Source: Lepus europaeus
Taxonomy: Eukaryota; Chordata; Mammalia; Lagomorpha; Leporidae
Length of the DNA: 64,000 bases
Assembly: GCF_033115175.1 (NCBI RefSeq)
Contig: NC_084829.1
Span: 132,838,996 to 132,902,995 of the forward strand
Direction: 5' to 3'
Shown: in pieces, positions 49,722 to 61,204 of the stretch
Numbering within the stretch: the first letter of the stretch is position 1
Layout of the letters: each line of letters opens with the position of its first letter
Made by a program: the position numbers and the translations under genes
The notes under the pieces: generated by a model
What the model saw: the letters and a program-made list of their open reading frames with translations, nothing else
The model's database searches: none
What the model was told of the DNA's origin: nothing

Positions 49722-50070
49722 GGGAGGCTGACACTGTGTAGCAAGTAAAGACGCCACCTAAAGTGCCAGCATCCCATATGGGTGCCGGTTCGAGTCTTGG
49801 CTGCTCCACTTCTTATCTAGCTCTCTGCTATGGCCTAGGAAAGCAGTAGAAGATGGCCCAAGCCCTTGGGCCCCTGCCCCCTGGGTGGGAGACCCAGAAG
49901 AAGCTCAGATCCAGAAGAAGCTCCTGGCTCCTGGCTTCAGATCGGCACAGCTCCAGTCATTGTGGTAATTTGGGGAGTGAACCAGCACATGGAAGACCTC
50001 TCTCGCTCTTGGCCTCTCCTTCTTTCTCTGTGTAACTCTTTCAAATAAATAAATAAATCTTTAGAAAAAA
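49722..50070 (+). mobile_element. CSINE
   Basis: Duplication AGATTACAGACTT / AGATTTCAGACTT at 49709 and 50071. Contains an internal 17-bp doubling around AGATCCAGAAGAAGCTC (49906-49925). Confidence 0.92.
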
Positions 50071-50114
50071 AGATTTCAGACTTAAGTGTATTTTAGAAGA
50101 GATTTGATGTAATT

Positions 50115-50120
50115 TTTATT
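50115..50120 (-). promoter_or_regulatory. Candidate VNN1 polyadenylation signal (AATAAA)
   Basis: TTTATT on the plus strand reads AATAAA on the gene strand, about 585 bp beyond the VNN1 stop. No such hexamer occurs between the stop codon and the SINE at 50276-50599. If this signal is used, the 3' UTR would contain the SINE in antisense. This is motif evidence only. Confidence 0.3.
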
Positions 50121-50275
50121 TCTTCTGCAGAAAGCATTTGTGAGTCCAATTTGATATAAACAGCCCAATTTCAGGAAAGAACAAAGCTCAAATAGTTTTT
50201 TAAATTAATACATATATTGATATGTGTTCTTCTAAACAAAGACAAGTGTATATTTGTAATTTAAAAATACCACAG

Positions 50276-50599
50276 GGCCGGCGCTGTGGCTCACTTGGCT
50301 AATCCTCTGCCTGCAGCACTGGCACTCGGGTTCTAGTCCTGGTTGGGGCGCCGGTTCTGCCCCGGTTGCTCCTCTTCCGGTCCAGCTCTCTGCTGTGGCC
50401 CAGGAAGGCAGTGGAGGATGGCCCAAGTCCTTGGGCCCTGCACCCGCATGGGAGACCAGGAGAAGCACCTGGCTCCTGGCTTCGGATCGGCACAGCGTGC
50501 CAGCCGTAGCGGCCATTTGGGGGTGAACCAACGGAAAAGGAAGACCTTTCTCTCTGTCTCTCTCTCTCACTGCCTAACTCTGCCTGTCAAAAAAAAAAA
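50276..50599 (+). mobile_element. CSINE just past the VNN1 stop codon
   Basis: Young GC-rich copy; perfect duplication AAAAATACCACAG at 50263-50275 and 50600-50612. Opposite orientation to VNN1, probably in its 3' UTR. Confidence 0.96.
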
Positions 50600-50702
50600 A
50601 AAAATACCACAGGCCACTATTTGCAAAATCCAAGACAATCCTTTTCTCATCCACCATATTTTTAAATTATCCCAAATAAAAGAGAGGAAATATATAATTA
50701 TC

Positions 50703-50885
50703 CTACCAAAATAAAAAGCACACAATATTTATTACAACTGTTAAAATGATTCCCAGGGCTTGTGCTGTGAGGTCTGAGGAAGCATCTGATGCCTGATCCT
50801 TCTCATACAACCTTCCAAACAGAGTTACTGTTAAGACAGGTGCAGATGTTGGCTTCAGGCTCATCAGGCGTCCATCACTAGACAC
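50703..50885 (-). CDS. VNN1: VNN1 last coding exon (exon 7) with GPI-anchor signal
   Basis: 60 codons plus TAG, starting [12 protein letters not shown] after acceptor AACTAG|GTGTCT. The segment [14 protein letters not shown] is conserved. The last roughly 20 residues are hydrophobic ([18 protein letters not shown]), preceded by a small-residue region ([10 protein letters not shown]), as expected for a cleavable GPI-attachment signal. A young CSINE in the opposite orientation starts only about 100 bp past the stop codon. Confidence 0.95.
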   Translation of the reverse strand: MSSDGRLMSLKPTSAPVLTVTLFGRLYEKDQASDASSDLTAQALGIILTVVINIVCFLFW

Positions 50886-53800
50886 CTAGTTAGAACACAG
50901 AAAAGTAGACAGGTTTTACCTTTAAAACACATAATGTCATCATACTTTTGAATTCCAGCAGCACTGGATTAACAAACAATAAAAATACTGTTCAAATTCT
51001 ATTCCATCAAAGATATTTGAGAAATTGGAGCTGCGGAACTGATACTGATTGATTTATTGCTGAAGTGCCTATAATCCATATCATATGCTTTATTTACTCA
51101 AGAAAGCATTCCATGAGTTAATAAACATAAAACAATGGAATTGATAGTATATAAAGGAGAAATCTAGTCCTCTCAGGCAGTATAAAGATGCCCTTAAATA
51201 ATCAGACATTATTGAATAAGGGGAGGTTGAACTTCGTATCTACCACCCCCACCACACACCCACGACAATCTCCCAACAGTCCCATGGTTCTCCCTCACCC
51301 AGCAGTTCTTCAAACCAGGAAAGGGCGTATAGTAGACCCTGGAGGGAAAGTTAAGGAGAGAATGTTGCTGGGCAGACATATAGGCTCCAAGGAATTGTTT
51401 TGGGGCTTTAAAGTTTTTGCTTCCTTGCCAAAATCAAACCCTATTGCGCTCTCTGTCCTTCAGCTTTCTGCTGTGGTCACACTGAGCTTTGACCCACACA
51501 ATAAGAGTGATTTCTTCCAACTTCCCTATTCCCCAGTGATCCTATGGGACTTCTGGTGGGACTAGTCCTGAAACTATTCTTGTTAAATCTTCTTCCTACT
51601 TAACAGATCTTAAGTACTCCAGCCTCCTTGCATATGAGGCTCATTTCTTAATTCTTAATTAGCTTAAGTAATTTCTTAATCACATTTATTATTATACTAA
51701 GAAATTTAGTTTGCTCAATATCCTCACACACCTAAGGATAATCTTACCCTTTCCAAATGGATATTTTTATTGATATTTGTAAGCACATGAATAGGTTTTG
51801 ATATTAAAAAATTTCCTCTTATGTGAAATTAATTGTTAGTATCTGGCAAAGATTCTTACCTGAAATTCTTCAGGGGCAAGCTTAGTGTCACTCAGCAATA
51901 CCTCAGGGAAGACATACTGGGTTCCAAAAGTACCACTGAGGGAGAACATCTCAAACCTAGTAGAAGCTGTTTCAACTGAGTGCCCACAAGTGTTTAAGTC
52001 AGTCGTTCTACACTTCAGAAGAGTACAGATCTAAGGATATAATGCAAGAAAAGTCACAATTAGTATGTTCATTAGCTTGATTTGATCATTCTCAGTATAC
52101 AATGTATACATATAACAAAGCATCATGTTGATACCATAAATATACACTTTTTAAATTTTAATTAACCTTAATGAAACTGGGAAATAATATAAAATAAGGT
52201 TAATTAAATTAAATAGAAGCTGCTTTTAAAAACAATAAAGTCACAAGAAAGTCAATTGAATACCACTCTCCTGAACTTTAAAAACTCCCATACTCCATTT
52301 GGCAAAATATTGTATTTCCTCATAAAATTCATACAGTTAATTGCTGAATAACAAATGCAACTAGTTATTGAAATAAAGAATTTCAGACTCCAGTGTTTCT
52401 GCAATTCGTGTCAAACAGATTAACCACATAAAGAGATCATGAGACACTTGACCTGTAGCCATGAAAAACCATATAGTCCTGGTTCTTACATTAGAATGTT
52501 TTAACTATCAAAAGTGTTCATTTAAAAGAAAGTTTAATTTAGACACTAGTGAAATCTGTATTGTTGCTTATCTCATAAAATAGAAGAACTTCAGGGTAGT
52601 AATGAACATTAGAGTTGACCCAGAGATAATCCTGGTGATCTGATAAAGTCACATCTTTCATATTTGTGTAAGGACTGAACCAGTTCTCCATTAAGTTTTT
52701 CTTCCACTATAGTATGGAACTGCTTGAACTTTACATGTAAGTATGAGTCATCTAACTATGCAGATTGAAAGTTCCCAAAAGGAAGACCCATGTTCATTTA
52801 GCTTCATGTGTACACACAATCCAAGCCACCCTCATCCTTGCCTGATTAAAGCATGAACCTTTAATTTGTCTCCATGCTTCAACTTTTGCTGGTGAAAAGC
52901 CAGCACATTGGAGTATGTGTATTTAAGGTAAAGGTAGAATGAATATGTTTGTATTTTGTTCCCTTGAAATCCTGCAGAAACGAATACAAATTTTTAAAGA
53001 TCCCATAAGCAGAAGAGAGCAGGAAGACAGACAACAGCCCAATTGTAGAGACTCAGGAGTTGACACAGTATGTGGTAATTGATTTAGTAGACCTATTACC
53101 TAAATTGGCAGTGGAACAAGCCATATCCAAGCCTATATACACTGCAGAATACTCAAAACATTCCATCACTACCTTAGAGCTGGGAGTAAAGCTGCAGTGG
53201 TTAAAGTTGGGAAAATCGGTTCAAAATTGTGAAGGATGCCTTAAATATGTAGTCTCTAATACAAACTGGCCACTGCCCCCTTTCCTATTCTAGTAAGAGA
53301 CTGGGTATGGACCGAGATTTTAAAGACTTAGGTAAAGAGGATTACATGAATGAATTGTATTGAATGCTGAAAACAACTCCTGCCATCAGCTCCCCTATAC
53401 CATGAAAGGCCATTTTCTCTAGTTCATTCCTAAATACCTTCAGCAAGGGATTTATCTTTCAGGAATTGTTTGACCAAATAAAATAAAGGACAGGAGTCCC
53501 AGTTAAATTTGAAGTTCAGATAAATAACAATGACTTTTTAACATGAAGTATCCCAAATATTGAAGGAAATATACACTAAATTTTTTGTTGTTTATCTGAG
53601 CCTCAAATTTATCTGGGGATTCTGTATTTTTCTTCTTTAAATTAGGCAGTTCTCTTCAAGAAGGAAATTAAATAGGGTCAGCATTGTGTTGTAGCAGGTA
53701 AAGCCACCACCTGCGACACCAGCATCTCACACTGGCACTGGTTATTGCCCTGCCTCTGCTCCACTTCCAATCTAACTCCCTGCAAATGGACCTGGGAAAG

Positions 53801-54627
53801 TACTAGAGGATGGTCCCAGTGCTTAGGCCCCTGCCCCCAAGTGGAAGACCTAGAATCTCTTCACTCCTGGCTTCAGCCTATCCCGGTGCTGGCTTTTGCA
53901 ACCATCTGGGCAGTGAACCCATGGATGAAAGTTTCTCTCTCTCTCTCTCTCTCTCCCTCTCCCTCTCCCTCTCCCTCTCCCTCTCCCTCTCCCTCTCCCT
54001 CTCCCACTGTAATGCTTTCAAAAAAATGTAAATCTTGGAGGAAGGAAGGAAGGAAGGAAGGAAGGAAGGAAGGAAGGAAGGAAGGAAGGAAAGAAGGAAG
54101 GAATTTAGAAGAATCTTGAAACCTGACCATCCCAAGAGCAGATCTCTGAAGACAGTTACTTTGGAGGTCTCCCGAATAACAGGTCTATCCAGATAACCTT
54201 ACTAAAACTTCAAATTGGCAAGTGTCATCCACATGCTCAAAACTTTCAATCAGTTTCTGCTACAATCTCCAGGTTACAAAAATGGTAGGAAAACTTGTAG
54301 CACCAAACAATTGGCAAAACAACCAGATAACTGCAACTTGAGGAAACTAACTATTCAGGCAGAAGCATCAAGAAGTCTTTTCTTGGGGCAGGTGCTGTGG
54401 CTTAGTGGGTAAAGCCACTGCCCACAACATTGGCAGGTTCCAATACCAGCAGCTCTACTTCCAATCCAGCTCCTTGCTAATGTGCCTGAGAAACCAGTGT
54501 AACATGGACCACATGCTTGGGCCCCTGCACCCATGTGGGAGATCTGGAAAAAGCCCCTGACACTTGGCTTAAGTCTGGCCCATCCCCAGCTGTTGTGGCC
54601 ATCTAGGGAGTGAACCAACGGATGAGA

Positions 54628-54690
<63 letters not shown>

Positions 54691-55185
54691 GTAACTCTTT
54701 CAAATAAATAAATAAATCTTTAAAAAATAATTTTATTTAATAACTTCAGAGAGATAGGAGAAAACACTGCATTCATGAAATCAACAACAAAAATGTTTTT
54801 TTTTAAAAATAAAAAACTCAAATAAAAAAGAGCTGTTGAAAATTAAAAACATATTCACAAAAATAAAAGATTCAATGCAAGATTTGGAAGATGAAGTAAG
54901 GTGTATTTCTCAGAAAGTAAAGCCCTAAGTGGGGAGCATTCGGCTCAGCAGTTAAGAAGCCATTTGGAACACCCACATGCTTTATCTAAGTGCCTGGTTT
55001 GACACCTGCTCTATTTCCCATCTGGCTTTCTTCTGACACACATCCTAGAAGGCAGCAGGTAATGGCCCAAGTACTTGAGTTCCTGCCACCAGTGTGGGAG
55101 ACTCAAACTGAGTTCTGGGCTCCTGGCTTCAGAATGGCCCTACTCTGGCTGATGTGGTCATTTGGGAAATGAACTGAGAGATAGA

Positions 55186-55228
<43 letters not shown>

Positions 55229-58200
55229 CCATCTCTTTAAAATAAATAGATAGATAAATAAATAAATCTTTTTTATAAAAAAAAATAATTTTATAACTCA
55301 TTTCACATTAAAACCTAACTTAAACTAACACAATTCATAACATATCTATGTGAACTGCTTATGGTATATATTCCCATGTTTTCCAATAGGTGTACAGTAT
55401 TAACATGTTTGATACTGGGTGTTACTGCAGACTCTGATAGTAATATTAGGTAATATGCATTATTGTCTTTGTAAAACTGGAATCCAACTGTCACCCAATA
55501 GGCTCCTCTTCTTTTATCTTCATGTGCCAGAGAGATCTCATCCACTTAAGCTACTCTTGCCAGAAAGCGGACATATTCTAGACTCCTCCTTCCACTTTCC
55601 TTTTCCATAACATGAATCTTGAATTTAGTTTCCTAAATATTTCTTGGCTCTGTGCTCTACCATTATCCCTACGTACATAATTTTTGTCTAGATCCTAATA
55701 GGACTATTACAATAAACAGTCATTTTTAACTTAATTACATAACCTACAGTGTAACCAAAATGATCTATTTGAAGAAGATCTGACCATATCATTTCCTTGC
55801 TGAAAACTTTCCAACAGCTGACCATCACTGAACAAGAAAGTCTCAATCTTAAGCATGTCCAGTAAGATCCTACAGAATGTTGTGCTGCTTCTAGCCTTAT
55901 CCTTGCACCTCATGTTATACCTTAATATCGAACTTGTTCTTCCCTGTGTACTCTGCTCTTCCACACCCACGCCCTTGCTCATGCTCTCCACTCTACCTGG
56001 TATTCCTTCCACGTTTTTTCACCTGGAGAATAGCATCAGCTCAAACATTGTGTCTCTAGAAACTTCCCTGGATCCTAAAATTAGGCTAAATCCAGCACCT
56101 TTGTACTCCTATAGCAAAACATGTATTCTACGTTCTATCACATGCCAACCTATACTGAAGCTATCTGTTCAAATGTCTTTCACTTTTACTAAACAATAGA
56201 AGAGGGTCTTATTTATTTACCATCATATAATTATCACTGGAATATACACCCAGCATATTTCAAGAACTCAACAATTGTTTATTAAAATGAAAAACCATTA
56301 GTACAGCATTTATCAAAAGCAAACAAAAGGTTACACAGTGGGTATTGTCCCTGCACTCAGGGAGTTCCCAGTCTCAAAATTATATATATGATTAATATTA
56401 TATGATGTATCTTTGATAAAGTAAGCATTGAGTGTTATGGGGACACATAAAAGAGATACTTAATGAAGCTGAAGAAGTAGAAGGAGTTCTGTGGGAAATG
56501 TCTGGGAAGCTCTTCTGGTGAACGGTTGCACAGTGTTATGAAAGGTGAGTGGATGGAGGTCACCATAGAAAAAGGAAACAGCCTATGCAAACTTCCAGAA
56601 CTTCTGCAGATGTTAGTGAATTGCAGGAGGAAAGTGTCTCAGTATAGCAAAAACTTAGGACACAAGCAAACAGAAGTGAGAAAAGAAGACAGAGAGTAGG
56701 GGAGGAGCAGTCTTTTATACTCCAGAATTTGATTTGTTAGTAGTTAGTGAGGAATTTTAAGCAATATTGATTTAATCAGAAATGGCTTTTTGTGTGTTTT
56801 TTTTAATTATAGAGGAGGGAATGGACTAGATGGAGTTGTGACTGTCAAAAGGAAAGCCTATCAGGAGAATATTACAATAAATAGAGTGAGATAGAATGAG
56901 TGCCAGACCAAGGTAGAGAACAGTAGAATGAGAGGTACATGGGGCCACTTGTTCTTAAGAGATCCATCTCAGCATGCTGTAGTAACTCCCTTTTTATGTT
57001 AATAACTATGAGATGTCTAATCTTTGTAGCCATAACCCATTTTACTGGACAATCCCAAAGGTCAATGCCATCAGTCTGCAATACATGCTTAGTGTCAAGC
57101 TCTGTATAACGTGAGACAGATATTAATGAAAACAGAGGGAAAATAACTCAATTTATAATTTGAACAATTTTAAATACAGGTATTGCAAACAAAATTAAAG
57201 CTAGACTGATATCTAAGATTACAAAATTTACCAAATAAAAATACAGTCTACCAGCCATATTTATATTCCAAATAAACAATAACTTTTTAAGTATACATAT
57301 ATTTCCCCAGAGTGGGACATACTTGTACTTAAAAATCATTTATTGTTTATCTGAAGTCAAACTTGATCATATTTAAACTGAAAACTGACACCAACACATT
57401 ACCTGTAGATAATAGCGCCCTTCAACAGTGTGCAGTCCATCAAATGCCCCTAGGGCATAAACTTCATCTGATCTCTTCTCAGACATCTTGTAGCTTAGGT
57501 GACAGCAGAGATCTTTCTGACAAACTGTGTAATTTCCTGTGGCTTCTGTGAGCCCCACGAAAGTGAATTCATCAAAAAAGACAGTGCCCTTAAATTCCTG
57601 GTTTCCCTTTGAAAGTGGTTCTATGCTGCTGGCATGAGAAGCCCAATTCACTACTGCGTGGTGTGGGTGGGAATCCAGTTGTGCAAGGAGGAGTTTTCCC
57701 TCCTCTGTCTTCATGTCATAATGAAATGCTCTGGGAGAATCAGGTGCATATATGCCACTTCCTGGAAATGCCATCAGAAAAAGGAAATAGGAAGGTGAAA
57801 AGGGACTCCTATCTTGTTATTTTAAATCCATACTAGCATTTAATTCCCTTTAAGCTGTATATTTAATTTAGTAAAATTTGTGTATAAGGACAGAGAGGTG
57901 AGGGGAAACCCAATAAAATATGACATCAAGGAAGCCAAGAAAGGAAACAGTGTTGTGGCACAGTGGTTTGGGCCACCACCTCACCACCTATGACACCAGC
58001 ATCAAATATGGATTCTGTTCAAGTCTGAGCTGCTGCTCAGACTTGCATCAGCTCCCTGCTGATGCTTGGGAAAGCAGTGGAAGATGGCTCCTGCTTCCTG
58101 TGTGGGAGTCCCAGATGAAGCTTCTGGCTCCTGGCTTCATACTGGCCCAGCCCTGGCCATTGCAGCCATCTGGGGACTGAACCAGCAATGGAAGATCTCC

Positions 58201-60304
58201 CCCCCACCTCTTCCTCTCTCTGTAAGTCTGCTTTTCAAATAAATAGATAAATCTTTAAAAGGGGAAAAGAAGAAGCCAAGACAGGGGTCCCGTTTTGTGC
58301 TACAGTGGGTTAAGGCACTGTCTGCAACACTGGCATCCTGATTGCTCCTCTGATCCAGCTCCAAGCTAATGCATATGAGAAAGGAGAGGAAGATGGCTCA
58401 AGATTTGGGCCCCTGCCATCAATGTGGGAGACCAAGATGAAGTTTCAGCCTCCTGGCTTCAATCTGACCCAGCCTTGGGCATTGTGGCCATTTGGAGAGT
58501 GAAACAGCTGATAGAAGATCTATGTCTCCTTGTGTTGCCCCTTCTCTCTCTGTAACCCTGCCCTGTAAATAAGTAAATAAATCTTAACAAAAAGAACTCA
58601 AAGAAGAAAATTTCACTATATGAATTGGTAAATTTGGGAGGAGGGTAAGACAGAGTAAACGTTCAATTTGAATAAATCAATCTGAAAAACTGTTTGGATT
58701 GAAATTGATTCCATAGCACATCACCAGATAGATATACAGTAAATAAGAGTTGTAAAATGTTCTGTTACAGATTACATGTTAATTAGTAACAATTTTTTTG
58801 TTTTCATTTGTTCTGACTACATCAAACTCATAAATCTTAAAGATCATACCTTACCTGTCATTTTCTTTGAAGGACAATGTGTATTGGCTGCAAGAAAATT
58901 GACTCCCATGCCCATAGCCCAAGCTGAATGGAATTCAATAGCTGATAAATGTGGTAAAACATTCATCCACGCTGTTGGGAAGAGTATGGTGTCCACATGA
59001 AGATCTTTCACCAGGGTAACAGCAGGATCATGGAAGAGTATATCAAAGCATGTGAAAATGCCAAACTTTCCAAAAGTGGTGTCAAAGGTCACAACCTCAG
59101 GCTCCTTTGGGACATTGAACTGTTCTTCACCCATAAAAAGGTTTTGCTGCAATGTACAGAACATGAAGAAAAAAGAAGGTCTTTTAGCAAGCCTGGACAT
59201 CACTATGTCTGAACAGTGCAAGCTCTCATCTGTTTGACAGTTCCAATTGCATCTTGATCCCTGTTTCACAGGGATAGAGCAGTGCATTAGGGAATTGGAG
59301 GCTACGCCAACTGAAAGGAACTTTTGGTTGAATTTCCATATTTTTACAAGACATATGAGTGAAATAGACAACTATTTGCCAATAACACGTTTAACTGCTG
59401 TCTGTGGGTAAAGAACTTTGTTTTCTCCTTTCTTCTCATGACCAATTCTATTAGTAAGGAGAATTTCACTTTAGTCCTTTACCCATTATCAAGTCATGTC
59501 TTTAAAAGAACAAAGTTGGGGTAGGCATTTGCCTTAGTGGTAAAGATGCCTGCATCCCATGCCAGAGTACCTAGGTCCCATACTCTGGCTCCAGACTCCA
59601 GCTTCCTGCTACTACAGACCTCAAGAGTTAGCAGAAATGGGTCAAGTAGATGGATTCCTGCCACCTATGTGGGAAACCTGGATTTTGGCTTCTAACTTGG
59701 CCCAACACTGACCATTTCAGACTTTGGGGAAGTAAACTATCAGATAGGAAGATGGGAGCTTGCTCTCTCTCTTTCCCTCTCTCTCTCTCTCTCAAATAAT
59801 TAAACTTAATTTTGTTTTTTAAAAGATAAATGATAGATTCCACTAGATGACATTAAATTTCAATGCAGGTAGTTCCTGTTGATTCTCATATACTCTAAGC
59901 AACACACTCCTATGTCTAAACACAGAAGGAAGTCCTTGAAAATCTTTGTAGATATTTTTCACACCTAATCATTGCTTTCTGTGCTTTGTATCTGCTCTGA
60001 TTCTAAAGTACGCTTATTAGTAGTAACAATAATAATATTTTCCCACTTGCCCACTTTATTTCATAAGCATTCGGTAGCTTAACTTGCAATTAACTTGCAA
60101 GTTAATTTTACCTTGTGGTAGCGCGCTACTAGTTTTCCCTGAGAATCAAACACCACATCTGTGTTATATTGGTACCAGCCATCAGGAGGACACTGAGGAT
60201 CACTGGCATTGCAGAGCTTCTTGTCTCCAATATTTGCCACGACATAGATAGAGTTGTCCTTGGCCAGGCAGCTGAGTCTTTCTTGTACTGGAGTTTGGCC
60301 AAAT
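50703..60304 (-). CDS. VNN1: Vanin-1 (pantetheinase), exons 3-7 of a gene running off the right edge
   Basis: Vanin-1 is a GPI-anchored ectoenzyme of the nitrilase superfamily that hydrolyses pantetheine to pantothenate (vitamin B5) and cysteamine. Five coding exons can be joined without any frame break: 60304-60112, 59146-58855, 57761-57403, 52030-51860 and 50885-50703. Lengths are 193, 292, 359, 171 and 183 nt. All introns begin GT and end AG on the minus strand. Together they cover about human residues 115-513. Two of the three catalytic residues are present: Lys of ARYHK at the end of exon 3 and the nucleophile Cys of [10 protein letters not shown] in exon 4. The catalytic Glu is encoded by exon 2, which is absent. 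Paralogues VNN2 and VNN3 were considered. Adjacency to TAAR1 and closer residue agreement with VNN1 favour VNN1. The introns hold SINEs, an L2 and an L1M. Confidence 0.95.
50886..51859 (-). other. VNN1 intron 6
   Basis: About 970 bp with no recognised repeat. A plus-strand open frame at 51188-51565 shows no domain and is most likely chance. Confidence 0.85.
51860..52030 (-). CDS. VNN1: VNN1 coding exon 6
   Basis: Exactly 57 codons, phase 0 at both ends, from [16 protein letters not shown] to KLAPEEFQ. The acceptor is CCTTAG|ATCTGT and the donor TTTCAG|GTAAGA. It is part of the vanin-specific C-terminal domain, with conserved [21 protein letters not shown]. It is separated from exon 5 by an intron of about 5.4 kb that has absorbed three SINEs and an L2 fragment. 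Confidence 0.94.
53675..54030 (+). mobile_element. CSINE with expanded CT tract
   Basis: GGGTCAGCATTGTGTTGTAG head; the pyrimidine tract (53934-54006) has become (CTCCCT)n. Confidence 0.88.
53934..54105. repeat. (CT)n/(CTCCCT)n then (GGAA)n microsatellites
   Basis: Pyrimidine run at 53934-54006 and purine run GGAAGGAA... at about 54039-54103 separated by about 30 bp, on the same strand. Confidence 0.95.
54385..54727 (+). mobile_element. CSINE with long (CT)n
   Basis: GGGGCAGGTGCTGTGGCTTA head; CT run 54628-54688, the longest in the window. Confidence 0.92.
54928..55283 (+). mobile_element. Old CSINE
   Basis: CATTCGGCTCAGCAGTTAAG head; (CT)n 55187-55227; AAATAAATAAATCTTTT tail. Confidence 0.88.
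55765..56285 (+). mobile_element. L2 fragment
   Basis: CATTTCCTTGCTGAAAACTT, AGTAAGATCCTACAGAATGT, TACCTGGTATTCCTTCCACG and a terminal CTCAACAATTGTTTATTAAA, in the order of L2 3' ends. The 114-codon frame across it is not a gene. Confidence 0.6.
57403..57761 (-). CDS. VNN1: VNN1 coding exon 5
   Basis: Two bases plus 119 codons, from (G)[15 protein letters not shown] to GRYYLQ. The acceptor is TTCCAG|GAAGTG and the donor CTACAG|GTAATG. It covers the end of the nitrilase domain and the start of the vanin C-terminal domain, including [15 protein letters not shown] (sequon NYT and clustered cysteines) and [16 protein letters not shown]. The stretch HPHHAVVNW looks one residue shorter than human HPSHSAVVNW. 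Confidence 0.95.
57945..58271 (+). mobile_element. CSINE in VNN1 intron 4
   Basis: Duplication GAAGCCAAGAAAGG / GAAGCCAAGACAGG at 57931 and 58272. Confidence 0.9.
58286..58597 (+). mobile_element. CSINE in VNN1 intron 4, adjacent copy
   Basis: TTTTGTGCTACAGTGGGTTA head begins right after the preceding copy's right duplication; tail AAATAAGTAAATAAATCTTA. Confidence 0.88.
58855..59146 (-). CDS. VNN1: VNN1 coding exon 4 (catalytic cysteine)
   Basis: 97 codons plus one base, starting [10 protein letters not shown] and ending KKMTG (Gly split with exon 5). The acceptor is TTGCAG|CAAAAC and the donor GACAG|GTAAGG. It contains [15 protein letters not shown], whose Cys is the nitrilase nucleophile (human Cys211), and the conserved [13 protein letters not shown] block. 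A Gly replaces Arg in the stretch [10 protein letters not shown] compared with the human sequence as I recall it. The reading frame is clean. Confidence 0.95.
59147..60111 (-). other. VNN1 intron 3
   Basis: 965 bp containing an old CSINE. Antisense open frames at its edge with exon 4 are shadows. Confidence 0.9.
59515..59815 (+). mobile_element. Old CSINE in VNN1 intron 3
   Basis: GGGGTAGGCATTTGCCTTAG head, CT tract 59763-59794. Confidence 0.8.
60112..60304 (-). CDS. VNN1: VNN1 coding exon 3
   Basis: One base (completing an AG|A Arg codon) plus 64 codons, beginning [10 protein letters not shown] and ending LVARYHK. The acceptor is ..ACCAG|A and the donor CACAAG|GTAAAA. The terminal Lys corresponds to the catalytic Lys178 of human VNN1. 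The segment keeps the nitrilase-core stretch [12 protein letters not shown] and the Cys pair around CNASDPQC, and has an N-glycosylation sequon NAS. Minor differences from human include GWYQY for GRYQY. No stop or frameshift is present. Confidence 0.95.
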
Positions 60305-61204
60305 CTGGTTCATATTCATTTAAAAATGAAACAAAAAATTTAACTCAAGCTTAACTTTTAACAAAATTCAGGATCATCACTTGAATATATTATTTGATAT
60401 ATACAAAAATAAATTCTAAATAACAGAAGGTAGTAGAGAAGGATAAGGACAGGAAGAGAATTGAGAAGAAGTCCATGTTTTTTGGTTGTCAGAAACTACT
60501 TTCAGGTAATATTCCAGGCCATATATTTTTATAGTCTCTATCATAATTTATAAGCATATAGTATATGCTTATATGTATATATACATATTTATCTTGGTCT
60601 ATAGCATCCTATAAGTATTATGGTCCCATATATCCTAGTCACTGGACCCATGACTGACAGAAAAGAAGCATTAAAAAGTAAATCTAGTGAGTGGGCCAAA
60701 ATTTGGAATTAGGGTAATCCTGAGAAGATGGCCAAATATAAAGCACCAAGAATCTGTTTCCCCACCTGGGTAACAATTGCATGGGCAGAATCTGTCTGAA
60801 GTAACTTAGAAAATTGGAGTCAATTCAAAAGCTTTCAATTTCTAAGGGAAGTCTTGGGAGGTAAATTGTGGTTAATTTGAGTTCATTTCAGCTCCTAGCT
60901 CCAAATTATCTACCAATCCCACAGCCCTGCTGCAGGCCACCACAGATATGGAAGCAGGGGAGACAGCAAGCACCCTGCCATCTGAGTAGCAGGGCTCTGT
61001 TTACAGATCACTGGTTGCTGCTTCTGAGCACGGCCATGCAGACACAGAATTAGGCAACCCTTATTGCATATGCACCTTCATACACCCATTGTCACAAGTC
61101 CTGCCTCTCTGACCATGAATTCCAGGTGATTGAAAGAGCCAGTGTATTTTTTTCCTTTTTCCTTTCTGTGAGACAGTCATTTAAAGACAAAAACATATAG
61201 AAGC
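60305..61204. other. VNN1 intron 2, unassigned part
   Basis: No exon-2-like coding segment and no confidently named repeat; a TATATGCT/AT-rich patch at about 60550-60590. Confidence 0.6.

Larger units (their letters stand above)
52031..57402 (-). other. VNN1 intron 5
   Basis: 5.4 kb. Carries three CSINEs, (CTCTCC)n and (GGAA)n runs and an L2 fragment. 52031-53670 is unassigned; a 77-codon open frame at 53060-53293 has no recognised domain. Confidence 0.85.
57762..58854 (-). other. VNN1 intron 4
   Basis: 1.1 kb, more than half made of two plus-strand CSINEs back to back. Confidence 0.9.

Noticed and set aside
53934-54006. Regular short direct repeats that could be mistaken for a CRISPR-like array
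   Set aside because: Pure microsatellite without spacers, in a mammalian intron.
53745-54119. 124-codon frame with Ser-Pro and Lys-Glu-Gly-Arg repeats
   Set aside because: Translation of a SINE CT tract and a GGAA microsatellite.
57609-57836. Plus-strand open frame across VNN1 exon 5
   Set aside because: Antisense shadow of a well-supported exon.
58997-59237. Plus-strand open frames across VNN1 exon 4
   Set aside because: Antisense shadow; the minus strand matches vanin residue for residue.
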